From: Nematostella vectensis
Taxonomy: Eukaryota; Cnidaria; Anthozoa; Actiniaria; Edwardsiidae
Length of the DNA stretch: 64,000 bases
Direction of reading: 5' to 3'
Assembly (NCBI RefSeq): GCF_932526225.1
Contig: NC_064040.1
Span: 16,663,994-16,727,993 of the forward strand
Shown piece by piece: positions 33,201 to 46,550 of the stretch. How positions within the stretch are numbered: position 1 is the first letter of the stretch; the number at the start of each line of letters is the position of its first letter. The notes under the pieces are model-generated. The model was not told where the DNA came from and did no database searches. It worked only from the letters and a program-made list of their open reading frames with translations. The position numbers and the translations under genes were made by a program.

Positions 33201-36200
33201 CTCCCTCTGTGTGGTATTTTGAGCGCTTTGTTAAGAGGTGTGATTCTGCTTTTCTTTCCTTGTCCGATTTGGAATTTGTCAAAGAACCTGTGCTATTATT
33301 TGGCTTAAAAGTAAGTTACTATCATCTTTGTTGAATGCATATCTGCAAGACCATGTATCCTTTAGACTGATGCCTGAGTATCTTTATCTTGTTGTGTTTA
33401 TTTTGCATTAATTTTTTTTTTGGTTGTAGGTACTTCTCAAGGCCGGTACAGGCCGGTTGAGGGGTCAATGTCTTAAAGTTCTTAAAACCTTTCATTTATA
33501 TCAATCTAGCCAAAACAAAGCATAGATAAACTTTCAAATTCTGAAAAGGGAATTGAATTTGATTGAAATTTGAATTTTCTACAGATCTTTGAAAATTTTC
33601 CTGGCCGCGCGAAAGGAGATTGAATCGAGTGAATAATTCCAAGTTTTGGCGGGAAAATCTGAAACAACTTATTTTCCTAAATTCGTTAAAATTCAGAGAC
33701 GGCAATACCACAAAATGTTGGCGAATTGTTTTCTATTGCAATGCTACCCACAATGAAGCGAAGAATAATTTAAAGTCGAGAATTGTATGCGAAAAAAGAA
33801 AATATCGTTTTGTTGTAGGTTTCAAAAACAGCGCGCGCTCGTGAGAATGTCGCCATACTTGATTGCGAATGCAGCGCGCGCGCACAATGCAAAAACAATT
33901 CAAAGACTAAAAACTATCTGCTAAATTTTGCAGATTTGTTTCCTGAAGTTAAATAATCATTTGACTACCAGGTTAAGATATAAAGATGACGGTAAAAGTT
34001 GTAACCACACAGCGTTCTTTAGCAATAACTAAGAAGACATGAAGACGGTTTATTTTGATATTAATATCATTTTAATGAGCTGTGATTATGACGGTATGGA
34101 AAATATAAAACTGACTTCCTTCTTAATAAATACTAGTTATGCAATGCTTCCAAGTGGCACTGTAGCTGTAGCAAACCCCTAATATTTCTACTAGCCTTAG
34201 GGTAAGTGTGTATATGCTAGGAAGATCTGAGGTGTTTTGAAATACTACTACCTCACAGACTTGCCAGCTTTCCATGTTTCCTTTTCTGTTTCTGTCTGGT
34301 GCCGGTGGTTAATAAATAGCGCATACCAAATTAGATAACTACCGCCTGCACCATAATATCGTTCGACCACCTGAAGCGGTGAAAAAAAATCAATCATTGA
34401 TTCGAACTGACTTCAGATACATTTTTCCTTTCAAGTTTAAGAATACGAATGAGAATCAATACAATCAACAGATAAAACCGCAGATCGGAAGTATTGCAGA
34501 CTCAATCCTGGTTTCGGTGGTTCCCGTAACACCGCACTGTAAGGGTTTTGTTGTGTAGCGCTTGGTTTTGCCCATTCTCGTAACACCGCACTGTAAGGGT
34601 TTTGTTGTGTAGCGCTTGGTTTCGCCCATTCTCGTAACACCGCACTGTAAGGATTTTGTTGTGTAGCGCTTGGTTTTGCCCATTCTTGTCACATATGATT
34701 ATTCGGTTCTGAAGACTCGCGCTTCTCACAAACCCGACCCTCCGGATTTTTTTTGCTCCGGACAATTACCCCTTAACCCCCCCCCCCCCCTTCCCTTCCC
34801 CCTGGAAATTATTCCCGGGCGTTTTATCCCCCGACCCCCTTCCCCGGAATTTCCAATCCCCTCCATTGAATATTAAATTTGACATTATCTGGAAATACAC
34901 AATGTGTCATTATCATTATTTTTATATTCACATGATAAAGGATTTGCCTCTGTTTTTTAGCAAGCGAAATTTAAATCTGATTTCATCTAAAATAGAATCG
35001 GAAATACAGGGAACAGAAAAGGCAAATTCCAATTGTTTTGACAATCGTTCCGCGCCCGAACCGATGAAAACATTTTTATTTCCATGCCAGATTTTATAGA
35101 GTCCCTTTAAAGCTAAGTGGTCTTATGGTTTCCTATTCAGAGTTGAAAACACCACTTTCAATTTGTAGTTCTATACCTACTAGAAGATACTGCAAAGGCG
35201 TTAAAAAAATCCCTTGTTTTCCGGGGGTGGTCAGATTCTTATCAGAGAACTCACTCAATTATGTTACCTAGATTCTCCAACAGACCTGGGGATTGCCAGT
35301 GGAGAACTCCCTGATAGCCAGATAACAGCCTCGTCTTACAGAGACACCAATCCACCTTGGGAAGGTCGTCTATTTTTTCAGAGCAACTTATTTTCCTGGT
35401 GCAATGTGTTCAGCCTGGATCGTAAGCCGTGGTTGCAGTTTAACTTAAGCCACGTCATGCTGATAACTGCCGTTGCCGTGCAACCCCGTGGAATCATATC
35501 AGCCCGCTATGCCAAGACCTTTCAAGTGATGTATCATCAACATGGCCAAATGACCACATATAAAGACAAAGGAAAATCAGTCCCAAGAGTAAGCTATTAC
35601 CATTACACTCTCTATTGTATGGCATAACTAAATTTCTTTCAACCTCAATTAACGGGAGAGGCAGAGAGATTGGAGGTCCATGTATGGGGTCTAAAAACGT
35701 AAATCATTATTTCTTGACATTTTCATATATACCCCCCCCCCCCCCCCCTCTCTCTACATCCGATTGAATAAAGCCCCGCATTACTACGGGTAGTCCTGGA
35801 TTTTCAAGGTGCTTAAAGCTGCTTTAGTTGTTTTCTTCTTTATGGCGTATAATTCAAAATGGCGCCTTAGTTCTTCGGTAAAGAAATCGTCTGAATTAAA
35901 ACTTAGCTTGAGAGTGATCTTTTCCAAATCAAACGAACTTATGCATTTTGGCTTGTGAATTTCGCTTTGCAGCTTTGAATCTCCCTCAAATCGAGTCATC
36001 ACAGGATTTCCGCTATTTTATTTTAGAAAAACGTCCCCTTTTGATTAATGTGTGCCTTATCTGGTATTTCTCAATTTAGACATTTACTGGAAATTCAAAC
36101 GGCTTGGATAAGGTGGTCACATCAGAGCTTGACAGGCCTATCGTCGCTTCCGCCGTACGACTTGTCTTTCTCACTGTTTATCAGTACAACAATTGGTTTT

Positions 36201-39056
36201 GCGCCAGAGCTGGAGTCATTGGACACAGAAAAAGTAAGTGAACCGGTTCCCAACCTCTGTAATATACATAGCACCAGTCTATGCGTTCATGTCTGGAGAC
36301 TTTTGGTAATTTTCACTGGGCTAAAAATCCCTGAAATTTCTGTTTGAATTCCAATGAAGGTGCCATTCCCATAAAACGACTTCCAAAGACTTCTGAACAT
36401 CCTCCCGAGGTATTCTTGTGTACCAATCAACGCCCGATTCTTCTTAGGGAAGGGTCATTATTTTAATCGGAGGGGGAGGGGCTGCTAAGTTTAATTTTTT
36501 TCTAGTTCAAAAATTTCGACCCTTCCCCAATTTAAAGCACAAAAATTACGACCCTCCCCCAAAAAGGCTACCAAAAATTAAGCCCCCCCCCCCCAAAAAA
36601 AGCTGAAATTATTGTATGTGTGTGTGAGATTTGGGGAGGGGGAGGTACACTGGCTTGGACACGCCCATAAAGGGGCGACGGAGCAGGCATTAAACACCAC
36701 CAAGCCAGGAGAAAAGTTGATTTCGAGCCCATTTTTCAGGGGTGTGAATATTTTATAGGGGGATCTTGGGGCATGCTTTCCTGTGAACTTTTTCCCATTT
36801 TCAATTAAATGAAATGCTAATTACTGTTAAAACCAAAATAGAATAAAGCATCATTAGCTTCATCCAAACAGAAATCTTATTTATACATCTTGTCATTCCA
36901 CCAATGTGAAAAGTTAATATATAGATAAAGCGGGTGGCGACCAAAAACGACAATATATTTTTACATGGCCTTATTGGTGTTATTGTCCTTGGTTTGATCT
37001 TTTTTACAGAGACTGTTTGTCCTCCAGGATGGCTTCCATTTACAGAAAACTGCTATTTTTTTAGCGTGAACAAAGTAGCATTGCTCGACAAAGATGGAGC
37101 GCGAGTGAAATGCTATGAGAAAGGTGCGAACCTGACAGATATAACAGACGCACAGGAGCTAAAAGCGCTTAGTGCCAATCTGAGGATCGACACCAGGTAT
37201 GGAATGACAACGAGTCAATTCTAAGGCAATGATTTTGAACTCAACTGTGTTGTAACTTTAACAGGCTCGTACACAGGGCGATGCGCAGGGTGCGCACTAA
37301 ACATCACCGCACCCCCCCCCCCCCCCTTGAGCCAATCCTGGGTACGCGCCTGTTTAGCGATCGTGTAGTGCATGAGCCAGACCTCGAATTACTGAAGGGG
37401 ATGGGTGTGGGGCAAAAATCCCCTTTTGGTCATTTCCTTGTAGGGGTCACGGCCCTGTAAGCTGGTCAGTCTAGAATTAAAAACACACGGCCCCTTACGC
37501 CATGCTTCCGAACGTTCTGTTAAGGATTATTAAAAAAATAGAACTTCTAAAAGAAGTACGGATATTTCATGTAATAACATAGTGTTTTAAATGATACTAG
37601 AATCATCTAGACTATTCCAAGTCATCTGTTACATCATGCTGGATCCGTATTTAATAATTATGGAAGATTCGCTGAGTGTGTCTTTTTGTTAAACGTTAGG
37701 TATTTTATTGGAGCGGATGATAACAAAACTGAAGGAGAGTATCGCTGGGAGGATGGACGCATTGCAGAGCTTCAAGGCTTCTGGCGAGATGGTGAACCTA
37801 TTGAGAGCTCTGATAGGAACTGTGTAGTGTTGATGGAGGGAAAGCTGGAAGTCTATTCTTGCGCTATACCGTTAGCAGGGCACATTTGCAAGAGAAAAGC
37901 GGATGGTGGTAGGTATTTGACAGCAGAAGTAAAATATATTATTTTGGCTGTTAGAAGTGTCAAGCAATGTATGTCTCGAATCGTTAAAAAATCGTCAAGA
38001 GTAACACACCAAATGATTTCCTCGTACCCTTTAAAAGATGGCAAAAAGATTTTATCAATCATGGAATCCATGCGCCTTCATATGCTTTCAGTGATCTTTT
38101 AATTTTTTTTTTCAGGATATTTTGGCACTCCGATTATATTGCCGAGCCTTCCTGATGTTGAAGTCGAGAAAGGTAAATCCATCAAGCTGCAGTGCCAGGC
38201 CACCGGTGACGCGGTCATCTACATCGCTTGGTTACACAACAACACTCTAGTCCAGAATCGGACGAAAGACACTGCGCTTGTGTTTGACAAAGTACCGCTG
38301 ACCGCTAAAGGAAGTTGGAAATGCGTCGCGTCAAACCATCTTGGCCAAGACACTAAATCATTCTACCTCCATGTAACTGGTAAGTTGGAACGTTCACATG
38401 AAAATCCTACTTATCAACATTTTAGTTAATAATAAAGAGCCAAATATCCACTTATACCATAAAAAATACTTTTTCACGACAACTTTATCGAGGATGTGAT
38501 TTGGCACTTTCGAATCCAAACCAAGGCCGTGGCTTGAAAGTTTTGTTCGTCGTTGCTTCGGGGAAAGCCACTTTTTTGTGTGTAAAATTCCTGCTCTGGG
38601 CGGCTGTTACATCCCCCCCTCCCCCCCACCTCTTGCCTCAGTTCAGCTACGGCAGCTACGGCCCTGCAAACTACTACATTACTAGAGCTTAATCCGCTAA
38701 CTAACAGTTAGTTTCTTAATCAAAGTCTTAGTATATCTGCTCTTCCAAACATGCCTTTTTTTGCTTTAGACCCTGTGCAACCTCAGGGTGATCAGATATT
38801 CATGCAGCATCAGCAACCCTCGGTTCTCCCTCAAGATCACGTGATCTTTACAATGCTGGAGGCCGACACTCTGGGCTGCTTGACACAATGCTTAGGCCGA
38901 ACAGCATGCCGGTCCTTCAGCTACAGCCCGACCGAGGCTATGTGTATTTTATTCTCCACCAGTCACGTGACCGCAAACCTGGAGTATCGGGAGGGATTCC
39001 AGTATTTCTTTCTGTCTGACGTGGTGGTAGCTGATCACTTCAGTGGTCTTCAGTGA
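24839..39056 (+). CDS. gene B: secreted discoidin x3 / C-type lectin / Ig / PAN protein
   Basis: Coding segments: 24839-24892, 27225-27258, 27340-27650, 28859-28997, 30363-30691, 30987-31128, 35272-35588, 36080-36233, 37010-37196, 37700-37908, 38116-38379, 38770-39056. Every exon has the same length and phase as in gene A and all are open, giving 808 residues. Differences from A are scattered single substitutions: KFVLIL in the signal peptide, SAVYPAHEA and GIQAPTDYG in discoidin 2, [14 protein letters not shown] at its end, TFTGN and DKVV in discoidin 3, NKVALL in the lectin. There is no sign of decay. It is likely that A, B and C are all expressed, with slightly different surfaces. Confidence 0.85.
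27340..28997 (+). CDS. gene B, F5/8 type C domain 1
   Basis: 27340-27650 and 28859-28997. The coding sequence appears identical to that of gene A in the first exon, although the intron between has small indels, which points to a very recent copy or ongoing homogenisation. Confidence 0.9.
30363..31128 (+). CDS. gene B, F5/8 type C domain 2
   Basis: 30363-30691 and 30987-31128. At the C-terminal strand B shares [14 protein letters not shown] with gene C, whereas A has THATMRVEIYTNGK, so A is the changed copy here. Like the others it has no cysteine. Confidence 0.88.
31649..34514. repeat. inverted duplication inside intron 6 of gene B
   Basis: 31649-31897 (AAACCAGGATTAAGTCTGC ... CCACTGGCACCAG) is present again in inverted orientation at 34295-34514, at roughly 85-90 percent identity by eye, with about 2.4 kb between. 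In A only a stub of the second arm remains (about 10973-10985), next to the expanded minisatellite. The arms may be the terminal repeats of the element that brought the whole block. Confidence 0.7.
34530..34691. repeat. 54-bp minisatellite, three units, intron 6 of gene B
   Basis: Three units matching the array of gene A but all with GGGTTTTGTTG (or GGATTTTGTTG) where A has GGGTGTGGTTG. The A array was therefore amplified from a different progenitor unit after A and B separated. It is followed by about 500 bp (34700-35215) of C/T-rich then AT-rich sequence absent from A, in which I see no gene. Confidence 0.93.
35272..36233 (+). CDS. gene B, F5/8 type C domain 3
   Basis: 35272-35588 and 36080-36233. 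The acceptor of the second exon is TCAATTTAG rather than TCAATTCAG as in A and C, still a valid AG. Substitutions from A: V to A before KTFQ, KGKSVPR for KGTSVPR, IVAS for IVTS, YNNW for YDNW. Confidence 0.88.
37010..37908 (+). CDS. gene B, C-type lectin domain
   Basis: 37010-37196 and 37700-37908. The intron is only 503 bp because the inverted-repeat element of A is absent. The sequence has [10 protein letters not shown], shared with C, so the EPI variant of the calcium motif is common to all copies. Confidence 0.9.
38116..38379 (+). CDS. gene B, Ig domain
   Basis: Single exon with one acceptor only (no 146-bp duplication). KDTALV here versus KDNALV in A. Confidence 0.9.
38770..39056 (+). 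CDS. gene B, PAN/apple domain and C-terminus
   Basis: Differs from A by FMQHQQ, DTLGCLTQC, STSHVT and DVVVAD. The four cysteines are kept. A probable polyadenylation signal AATAAA lies at 39377-39382. Confidence 0.85.
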
Positions 39057-39389
39057 TCAAATGATTCCGCTTTCTGCCAGGTGATTTGAGTAATCTGCTC
39101 GGGTAACATGTCGGGAGGGGATGGGGAGAGCAAGTCAGAGAGAGAAGATTTCAATGTCCTTCAGAAAATACTCACGATTAAATGAATCAGCATCTAAAAA
39201 AAAGCATATAGGCAAAAGCATGCAATAATTAGATTTTTCCTTGCAAAGAAAGATGCACACTCTAAGTAAATTTACCAATTATCCTCAAAATAATCATTTA
39301 CTTTTCTACTATTACTGTAGATCTTTTATGTTTTCTTGATAATTACATTAAAAAAATAGTGCATGTGTGTTTTTAGAATAAAATGTTTT

Positions 39390-42300
39390 TTTTTACCTGA
39401 TCGCTCAAGCAGATGTGATGCTGTGATGCTCAATGGTTTCTAAAATTTAGAGGCACCTAATACGTGTGTAAGACCACGTCACTAACAACTTCTCTAAACA
39501 CCTTCCAAGATCTTTTCCTCTATCCCCTTCCCTTGACCAGAACGTCCCAACCATCTCGATACAGCTGCAGATGCCAGTAGCTGTTGGGGGAAGGGGGGGG
39601 TAACACTACGTGTACTGCTTGATTGTCCAATAACACAAGGTGAAGTGAGCTTCTATACAGAACTTAGTTTGAACCCAAGCTGACAATGCATAGAGAGCTT
39701 GTACTGCTCAATAATTTTAAAAGTAAATTTAAATTCATGTTTACATTATGCCACAGCTTGCATATCCTGATGCATCACTCTGTAAAAACAAGTAGGTATG
39801 ATACTCACAAAGTAGTCAATCCAAATGCCCAAATGGTCGTGTAGGCAGAGTTGAGATCCAGTTTTTGGTGAACCTGACTGACAAAAAGAGTAATGTAAGT
39901 CTTATGAAAATCAATACATACTTCGGTTGAGTCTCTTATTTAACTTTGTATAGGAGTTCTGGAATCTTGTTGAATTGTTTTCCCAATTTCATACGGTGCT
40001 TTGCTGTTTTCCGCATCTGCCAGGGAAGTTTGCTTGAATAAATTAGTCGGGATAAATACAAGTTGCCTAAACACGCTCCAATTTGGCAATGGGAGCGATA
40101 ATAAAGGCCGTTGTCAGATTCCATGCCTCATTTCACCAACTAAACACACACAAAAAATAAAGAAAAAGAATTCGTTTTACAATAAGACAACTTTGAGCTT
40201 GAACGTTTTTTCGTCAACATATTCAGCATCTTCTTTTTCTCTACTTACTCCCCCTCGTCGCATCGCTTTCCCTATCATTCAATCAGAGACGTTCTTCACG
40301 GCTTTTTTCTTTGAGTCTAACTGCGACTTGAGACCACGTTTGGAGGTAATATAGGCAGGTTATGTTCAACGTTTACCGGCTGCATTGGCCTACGGAACTT
40401 AATAGCCGTCCCTCGACGGCCGTCGGAATAGAATAGATGCGACGGCCGTCGGAACTGAATAGCCGTCGGAATAGAATAGATGCGACGGCCGTCGGAACTG
40501 AATAGCCGTCGGAATAGAATAGATGTGACGGCCGTCGGAACTGAATAGCCGTCGAAATAGAATAGATGCGACGGCCGTCGGAATAGAATAACCGTCTATG
40601 ATTGGCCGTCGGAACTGAACGCAAGATAATGTATTCCCCCTCAAAAACCAGGCTAATTCCATACCTACCCTACTACTGACGCCATACTGAAAATTTCCCA
40701 GAAGACTCTGGGGACGAGGATGGAAATACACTTCCAATGGCACAGAGAGCATTCGTCACCACAAATGTTAGCGATGTTAGAAAAACCTCTACAGGCGCCA
40801 GACAACAAAATTACAATCACACTGCAGGACCAAGTTTGACACTGTAGTGTTCTAAACCAGGACCAAACCAGGAGCTAAAGTGTCTAACCATTCAGTCCGG
40901 AAGAAATGCATTTGTCGCTAACTCGATGCGAATATCCCCGAACATTTGTTCGCACAGCTGTGCGGGCATAAGTCGACAGTAAGCCTAAAATCTTACAAGA
41001 CAGCCGGCGAAACACAACAAAGAGCAATGTCCCTGAAAGTCAATTGTAACAGAACGACTATGACCCACTGTGACCACTTGGCTGGGGGAGGTACCGGTTT
41101 TAACTTCGCTCACGCTGTTAAAATCTGTAGGTTTAAAAGATCGTTCTCTGTCTGTTTCTCATTCTCATATGTTTTGTTCAACTCCCTGTATAACCGTGTC
41201 TCCCGTCTCCCTTTTTATATGCTTTTACGACGGCGTCCCATAGGTAATCCGACACTGACAGCCATGGAATGCTTTTTTTTAGCTCTGTTTAGATAAGGCT
41301 TCAGCCAATGAGCGTCCGAGGAACGAACTCCCCCCCCCCCCCCCCCCCACGGGCGTGTCGGTTACCCTTGAGCTCCCGTGACTTACGTAATGTTTACATG
41401 TTGCTACTGACTACGGATGTCACACACTAACAGCTAGCCGTGCTAGTGCGCATGGCAAGCTACACACATGATTATAATGACTGATAACATTCCAATCAGT
41501 TTTGCACTCAAAATCCTAAACCGTACTAAAACCTAATTCTGCCGACGGCCAGGTCTGAATCCTACATAGGGTAAATCCTGTGTGAACTCAGACCTAACAT
41601 TGGGAAGGACGGCATCTAATCATTTCGTTATTTTTCTCTGTCACAAGTCCCCCCTTCTCAAACTCGTTTTAGTCCCTGAAACGCATAAGACGGGTGAGAT
41701 CTTCCTACAAAACTACAAATCAGCGAAGCTTGATTACCAATAAGCATCAACAAAATCAACAGGTAATAGCTGATAGTTACGCGGGTTCAAATAATGTTCA
41801 TTTGTCCGTTATGTATTTCCTATATTTTTTTTCTTTTTCACCACCACCACCACCACCACCACCACCACCATCACCATCACCATCACCATCACCATCACCA
41901 TCACCATCACCACCACCACCACCACCACCACCACCACCACCACCACCACCACCACCACCACCACCACCACCACCACCGCCACCACCGCCACCACCGCCAC
42001 CACCACCACCACCACCGCCACCACCACCACCACCGCCACCACCACCACCACCGCCACCACCACCATCACCACCACCACAACCACCACCACCACCACCACC
42101 ACCACCACCACCACCACCACCACCACCACCGCCACCACCACCACCACCGCTGCCACCACCACCACCACCATGCCGAATGAAGATACCAATATCTAAAAGA
42201 AGTAGATTTGTGGATATAGGATTTAGCACCCTGATGGGGGGAGGATGGGCTTTGACATACGAATGGTCGAGAGGCTTCATAATGAATGCACAGTATGGAA

Positions 42301-43517
42301 TGTATTCAGACATTGGTATTGAAAAGGCAATTGTTAGGTATGGAAATTACAAATATGGTATACAATGTCCTTGCAAAGATTAAATCGCATGCTTTAATTG
42401 GCTAACCTGAGCCTTAACCATCATCAGCGTATATTATATTTTCTGCTTCTCAAAGTAATGGAATTTTCACACAGCAATGACAATTTAATGTTGCTTAACC
42501 TCTACCCCGATCCTTTCTCAAATAATAAAATTTTCGAGATTCTCGTATTTCAAAAAAACTACAAATTAGTCAATCAAGATAGTCAACCATGGTTGAATTT
42601 TTATTAGGAATTTTTGTTAAAAGTAGCTTGCTTGTATTACCAAATTGATGCCTTCTGGTGAATCGTTATCCTGTATAATTACGATAAGGAACAACGAACT
42701 CCTCTGAAACCGTGGGTTTCTTCTCCACGGGGGATATTCGGCCCCACGCGATCATTTCGGGTCCTGGGATCGTTTCGGGTCCTGGGATCATTTCGGGTCC
42801 TGTACAGATCGAGCTCGCAAACGCGCCCATTTTGGTGTGACTTGAATATTCGACTTTCGCTAAAACAAAGCAAAGGAAGTATGCATTCCAACTTTGAATT
42901 TAGCTACCCAAAAGAAGACAGCCTTTCAATTAAATTTTTTATTTGATTGTTATTCTTTTAATTCCAATTTTTTAACTTCTTATAAAAGAAGTTATTTTAA
43001 TTTCAGTTCGGGGTACTCCTCATCGTGACAGCGTATTTTAATTTCCCTTTCCTGAATATGTGTTTGCAATAGCTTGCTCTACAAGAAAGCGCGTTCGCTT
43101 TCGCCTCTCGGTGTTGTAATCGAAAGCTGAAAGCGGTTTGATGTGGAGCAGACTATTACAAAACGTATGCGGAGAAAAATAGGAAAACACAGTCATGGAC
43201 ATTCTAAATGCCTCCCAACTTAATAAAAGCGTGACTATCAGTTAAAGGTATTTTTTATAAATACACCTGCCCGTTATTTTTCTTTGTCGGAATTTCAAGA
43301 TGAAGCCCTAGATTCAAGGTACAAACAAAGACTGCAAAAAAAATTGAAATAGTTATACCTAAAACTGGTAGTAGAGTCGAGACTTATTCAAAACAAGAGA
43401 TTTTAGAGAACAAGACAACTTGTAAAAGTTTGAGTTATTTTTATCATGCACCTGTCTACGTTATTGCCCTTCAGGAATTCAAAAATAAAGCCTTGGTTTC
43501 TACATAAATTTTCATTA
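39390..43517. other. 3' flank of gene B: intergenic, repeats only
   Basis: Near-identical copy of the flank after gene A: 43-bp satellite (40410-40612), dispersed repeat (about 41040-41600), (CAC)n (41840-42171), partial 5'-flank copy (42169-42383) and the 18-bp triplet (about 42749-42803). No supported gene. Confidence 0.7.
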
Positions 43518-44131
43518 CGCAATATCGGTCAAGATATGGATATTTATTTTCTCTTTTTAATACCTACCACACCCATATTGTATTGCGGTATGTAATTTTG
43601 AACCCTGACCGAAAACCCCAAGACTGTATCGAGATTTGATTAGTTTTTAGGAGAGCTCGTCTCCTGCGCAGCGTCTCCTTACTATCATCAGAAACTAAGG
43701 GAAGGTGCACGGGAGGTAAGGAAACAGCGGCACTGAATAAGAAACGGTACAGGTTACGAATTCAAGTGTTAAACTTCTACCAGGTTTTGCATGGTTTAGC
43801 CGATTCCATGCTGAATGCGCCTCCTGTATAAACCGGTGCTACGCCCCAACCAGGATGATTTTCAGGCGGACACCATGCCAAATGAAGAAACCAATATCTA
43901 AAAGAAGTAGATTTGTTGATTTAGCACCCTGATGGGGGGGGGCTTGGCATTCCTTGACTCCCCCCACTGACATACGAATGGTCGGGAGGCTTCATAATGA
44001 ATGCACAGTATGGAATTTATTCAGAATATATTCAGACCTTGGTATTGAAAAGGCAATTGTTGGGTACGGAAGCTGCAATACGGTTTTAAGGACAAAATAA
44101 ACCATATGGAAGTTTAAGAACAAGTTTAAGC

Positions 44132-46550
44132 ATGAAAGAAGAAAAATGGGCAACAAGGCAGGTTGCGAAGCTTGTCTTAATCCTGGTAAGTAGAGCAGTA
44201 ACCTCATTTATACTAATAGATGCTGAAAATGCTTAAAAATGTCCTAAATGGAAATTAGATGAATATCTTCTGAAAACAACCCATGCTGAAAACGCCTTTT
44301 AAAGATAAAAAAATAAACTTTTGTAGGTGTTTGGGAGTAATAGAGCGCGTTATAGCTTTGGTTTTCTTAAGTCCTGAAAGACGTTATATATGAAAAGGTT
44401 TTTAAAACAGAAAATGTCAAGGACGTCGAGTATAACACCAATAAGGATTTCGAAAGTGTTTACAAATACCTTTTTTAAAAGGTATACTTGAAAGTATGAA
44501 CATTAAATTAGCGTGAAAATTTCGTTTATTCCACAAATTCTAAAAGTTCTTTAAACTATAAGTTCTTAGAAACTATCTTAAATAATTCTAAAATAAAAAG
44601 AAAAACAAATAGATTGCACTAGCCAGTCTTGTCTTCAATATTGAGACATAAGGAAATTTTAAATTGCTTACATTGAAGTCCCACTAGTGAAGGGACTTTA
44701 CGTTCGCGTGAAAGACGGAATAAAGCCAAGCCTTAGTTAGCCCAGCTGGAAAATCCGAGCTTAGTTGCGTGAAAAACGGAGAAGCCGAGCGATAGCGAGC
44801 AGATTTCGGAGCCGAATCTCCCCAATTTTTGGCCGAGCCCCACGTCCGAACTACTTTTCCGGGAGCTTTACTGTGGCTCTTTTCGAAAGCCTGTTTCGCA
44901 GGATAGCGGAGGCTAAGCTGCAAAGTGCGCTTATGAGTAGAATCACAGTGCTTGTCACTAAAACGTGTTGAGATCTTCCGTCTAAAGAATTTTGAAGATC
45001 TTCTAGGATGTTCCTAAGGCCAGCTAAACATTTTTTAAATAACAAGAACTTTTTATAGCAATTTGTACGAGTTCAAACATCGACTATGATTGACTATGAA
45101 AACAAAGCTGTCAAAGCTGGCGTTTAGGACATCGTTTCGAGAACCAAATTTCATAACTTTAAGCCTACCCATTTTTCCAACGTCTTAACATGGGCAACTG
45201 ATCCTTGAACAAATGGTTAGAGGCATATTGGAGTTAAATACCTGATGAGCCTTACGGACAATCCGTAAACTTTGAGCCATATAAAAAAAATATTATTGTC
45301 GTTTCTGTTCGCCGCATGTATTGTGTTTGTAGTTTCTATTCAGTCTTTCTCTGTAAAACCGTTAGAAATCATGCAAGCTTTAGATTTTTATTTCTTTGGC
45401 AAGAAATGCGGCAAAAGACAGACTTAAAAAATGCGCTCGGGAAACTCTATCACTGAATTTCTAGTTCTATGAGCCAATTTTTCTCACGCAAAAAAATATT
45501 ACTGCAGGCATTCTCTAACCGGCCAAAGAACTCGGGCATATATATTTACTGGAATTCCTGTGTTAGCCCAGTCATAAAATGCACCGGTTTTTTTTCTGCT
45601 CGCGATATGGCCAAAGTTGCGCAATAACACAAGAACCTTTGCGCCATAGTCGATCTCTTCTGCATAATTTAAAACTGTGTCATGGTCGCAATCTTTGAAT
45701 TTGAGATCCCAACTCTCAGATCCATGTTATTTGTGCAGTTGAAGGCCAGATTCGCGATTCCATTGTTGCATATCTTACCATAGTCTCAATCTCTACCAAG
45801 TCATTGGGCAAAATCATCTCAAGCTGGATTGAAACTTGGGTTTCTTCGCGAGATCACTTCTCCGCAAAAATGTTTTCGAAAACAGACTTACCCTGAAAAC
45901 CACTGTGTATTTCGTAAGAGAACCATTTAGTTTTGGGATTATTTTGGCCTTTGGTTGTGCTAAATAAAGGTGTGTGTTTTAGAGTAAGGCGCGAGTTTAC
46001 GTAACACAGTTTTTGCCGGGCTTTTCATATCGATCTCATCAAGAGAACCTGTGACTTCAGGGTACCGCTCAAATTTCTGAAACTTGCTGAAAACGAAATC
46101 GCTTCAAGATCCAATTCAACGAAGGGAGATATTACATTTTGATGTACTGTGCCAAATATTGAACTCAAAGCAGATTCTAATATGTAAAAAGAATAATACA
46201 TGGTTTAATTGATTATTTATTACGCGACTGGCCGCGTCATATAGCCGTAGCAGGGGCACTGCCCCCCCCCCTCCCCCCTAAAAAGGTAAAAGCCGAAAAG
46301 AAAGTAAAAGAATAGAAACTTATACATAAAAATAAAACGTTTGATAAAGAGCTGTGTAAGGTAATAAGGTGCCCCTCCCCTCAACATTTCTGGATACCAT
46401 GTAGTTGTATCGTGGCAGAAGTTTTTGATCGTGGAACATGTTAGTGCACATGCATGAATGAGTTGGCTCCAAAGAGCCTTTGATTCTTATTGTTTTTCTG
46501 TTTCATCTTATTCCAGGTGTTCGTGGATCGTATTCAAGGAGAATTTGAAG
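44132..46550 (+). CDS. gene C, signal peptide exons
   Basis: 44132-44185 and 46517-46550. The core reads KLVLIL|VFV. Flank and intron 1 are almost identical to those of gene B, unlike the middle of the gene. Confidence 0.68.

Larger units (their letters stand above)
24226..43517. repeat. tandem segmental duplication, unit 2 (gene B plus 3' flank)
   Basis: Unit 2 is 19.3 kb. It matches unit 1 closely along exons, introns and 3' flank, and matches unit 3 almost perfectly from its start to the first discoidin exon and again from the lectin exon to just past the gene. A different satellite state and one inverted duplication (34295-34514) mark it off. Confidence 0.9.
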
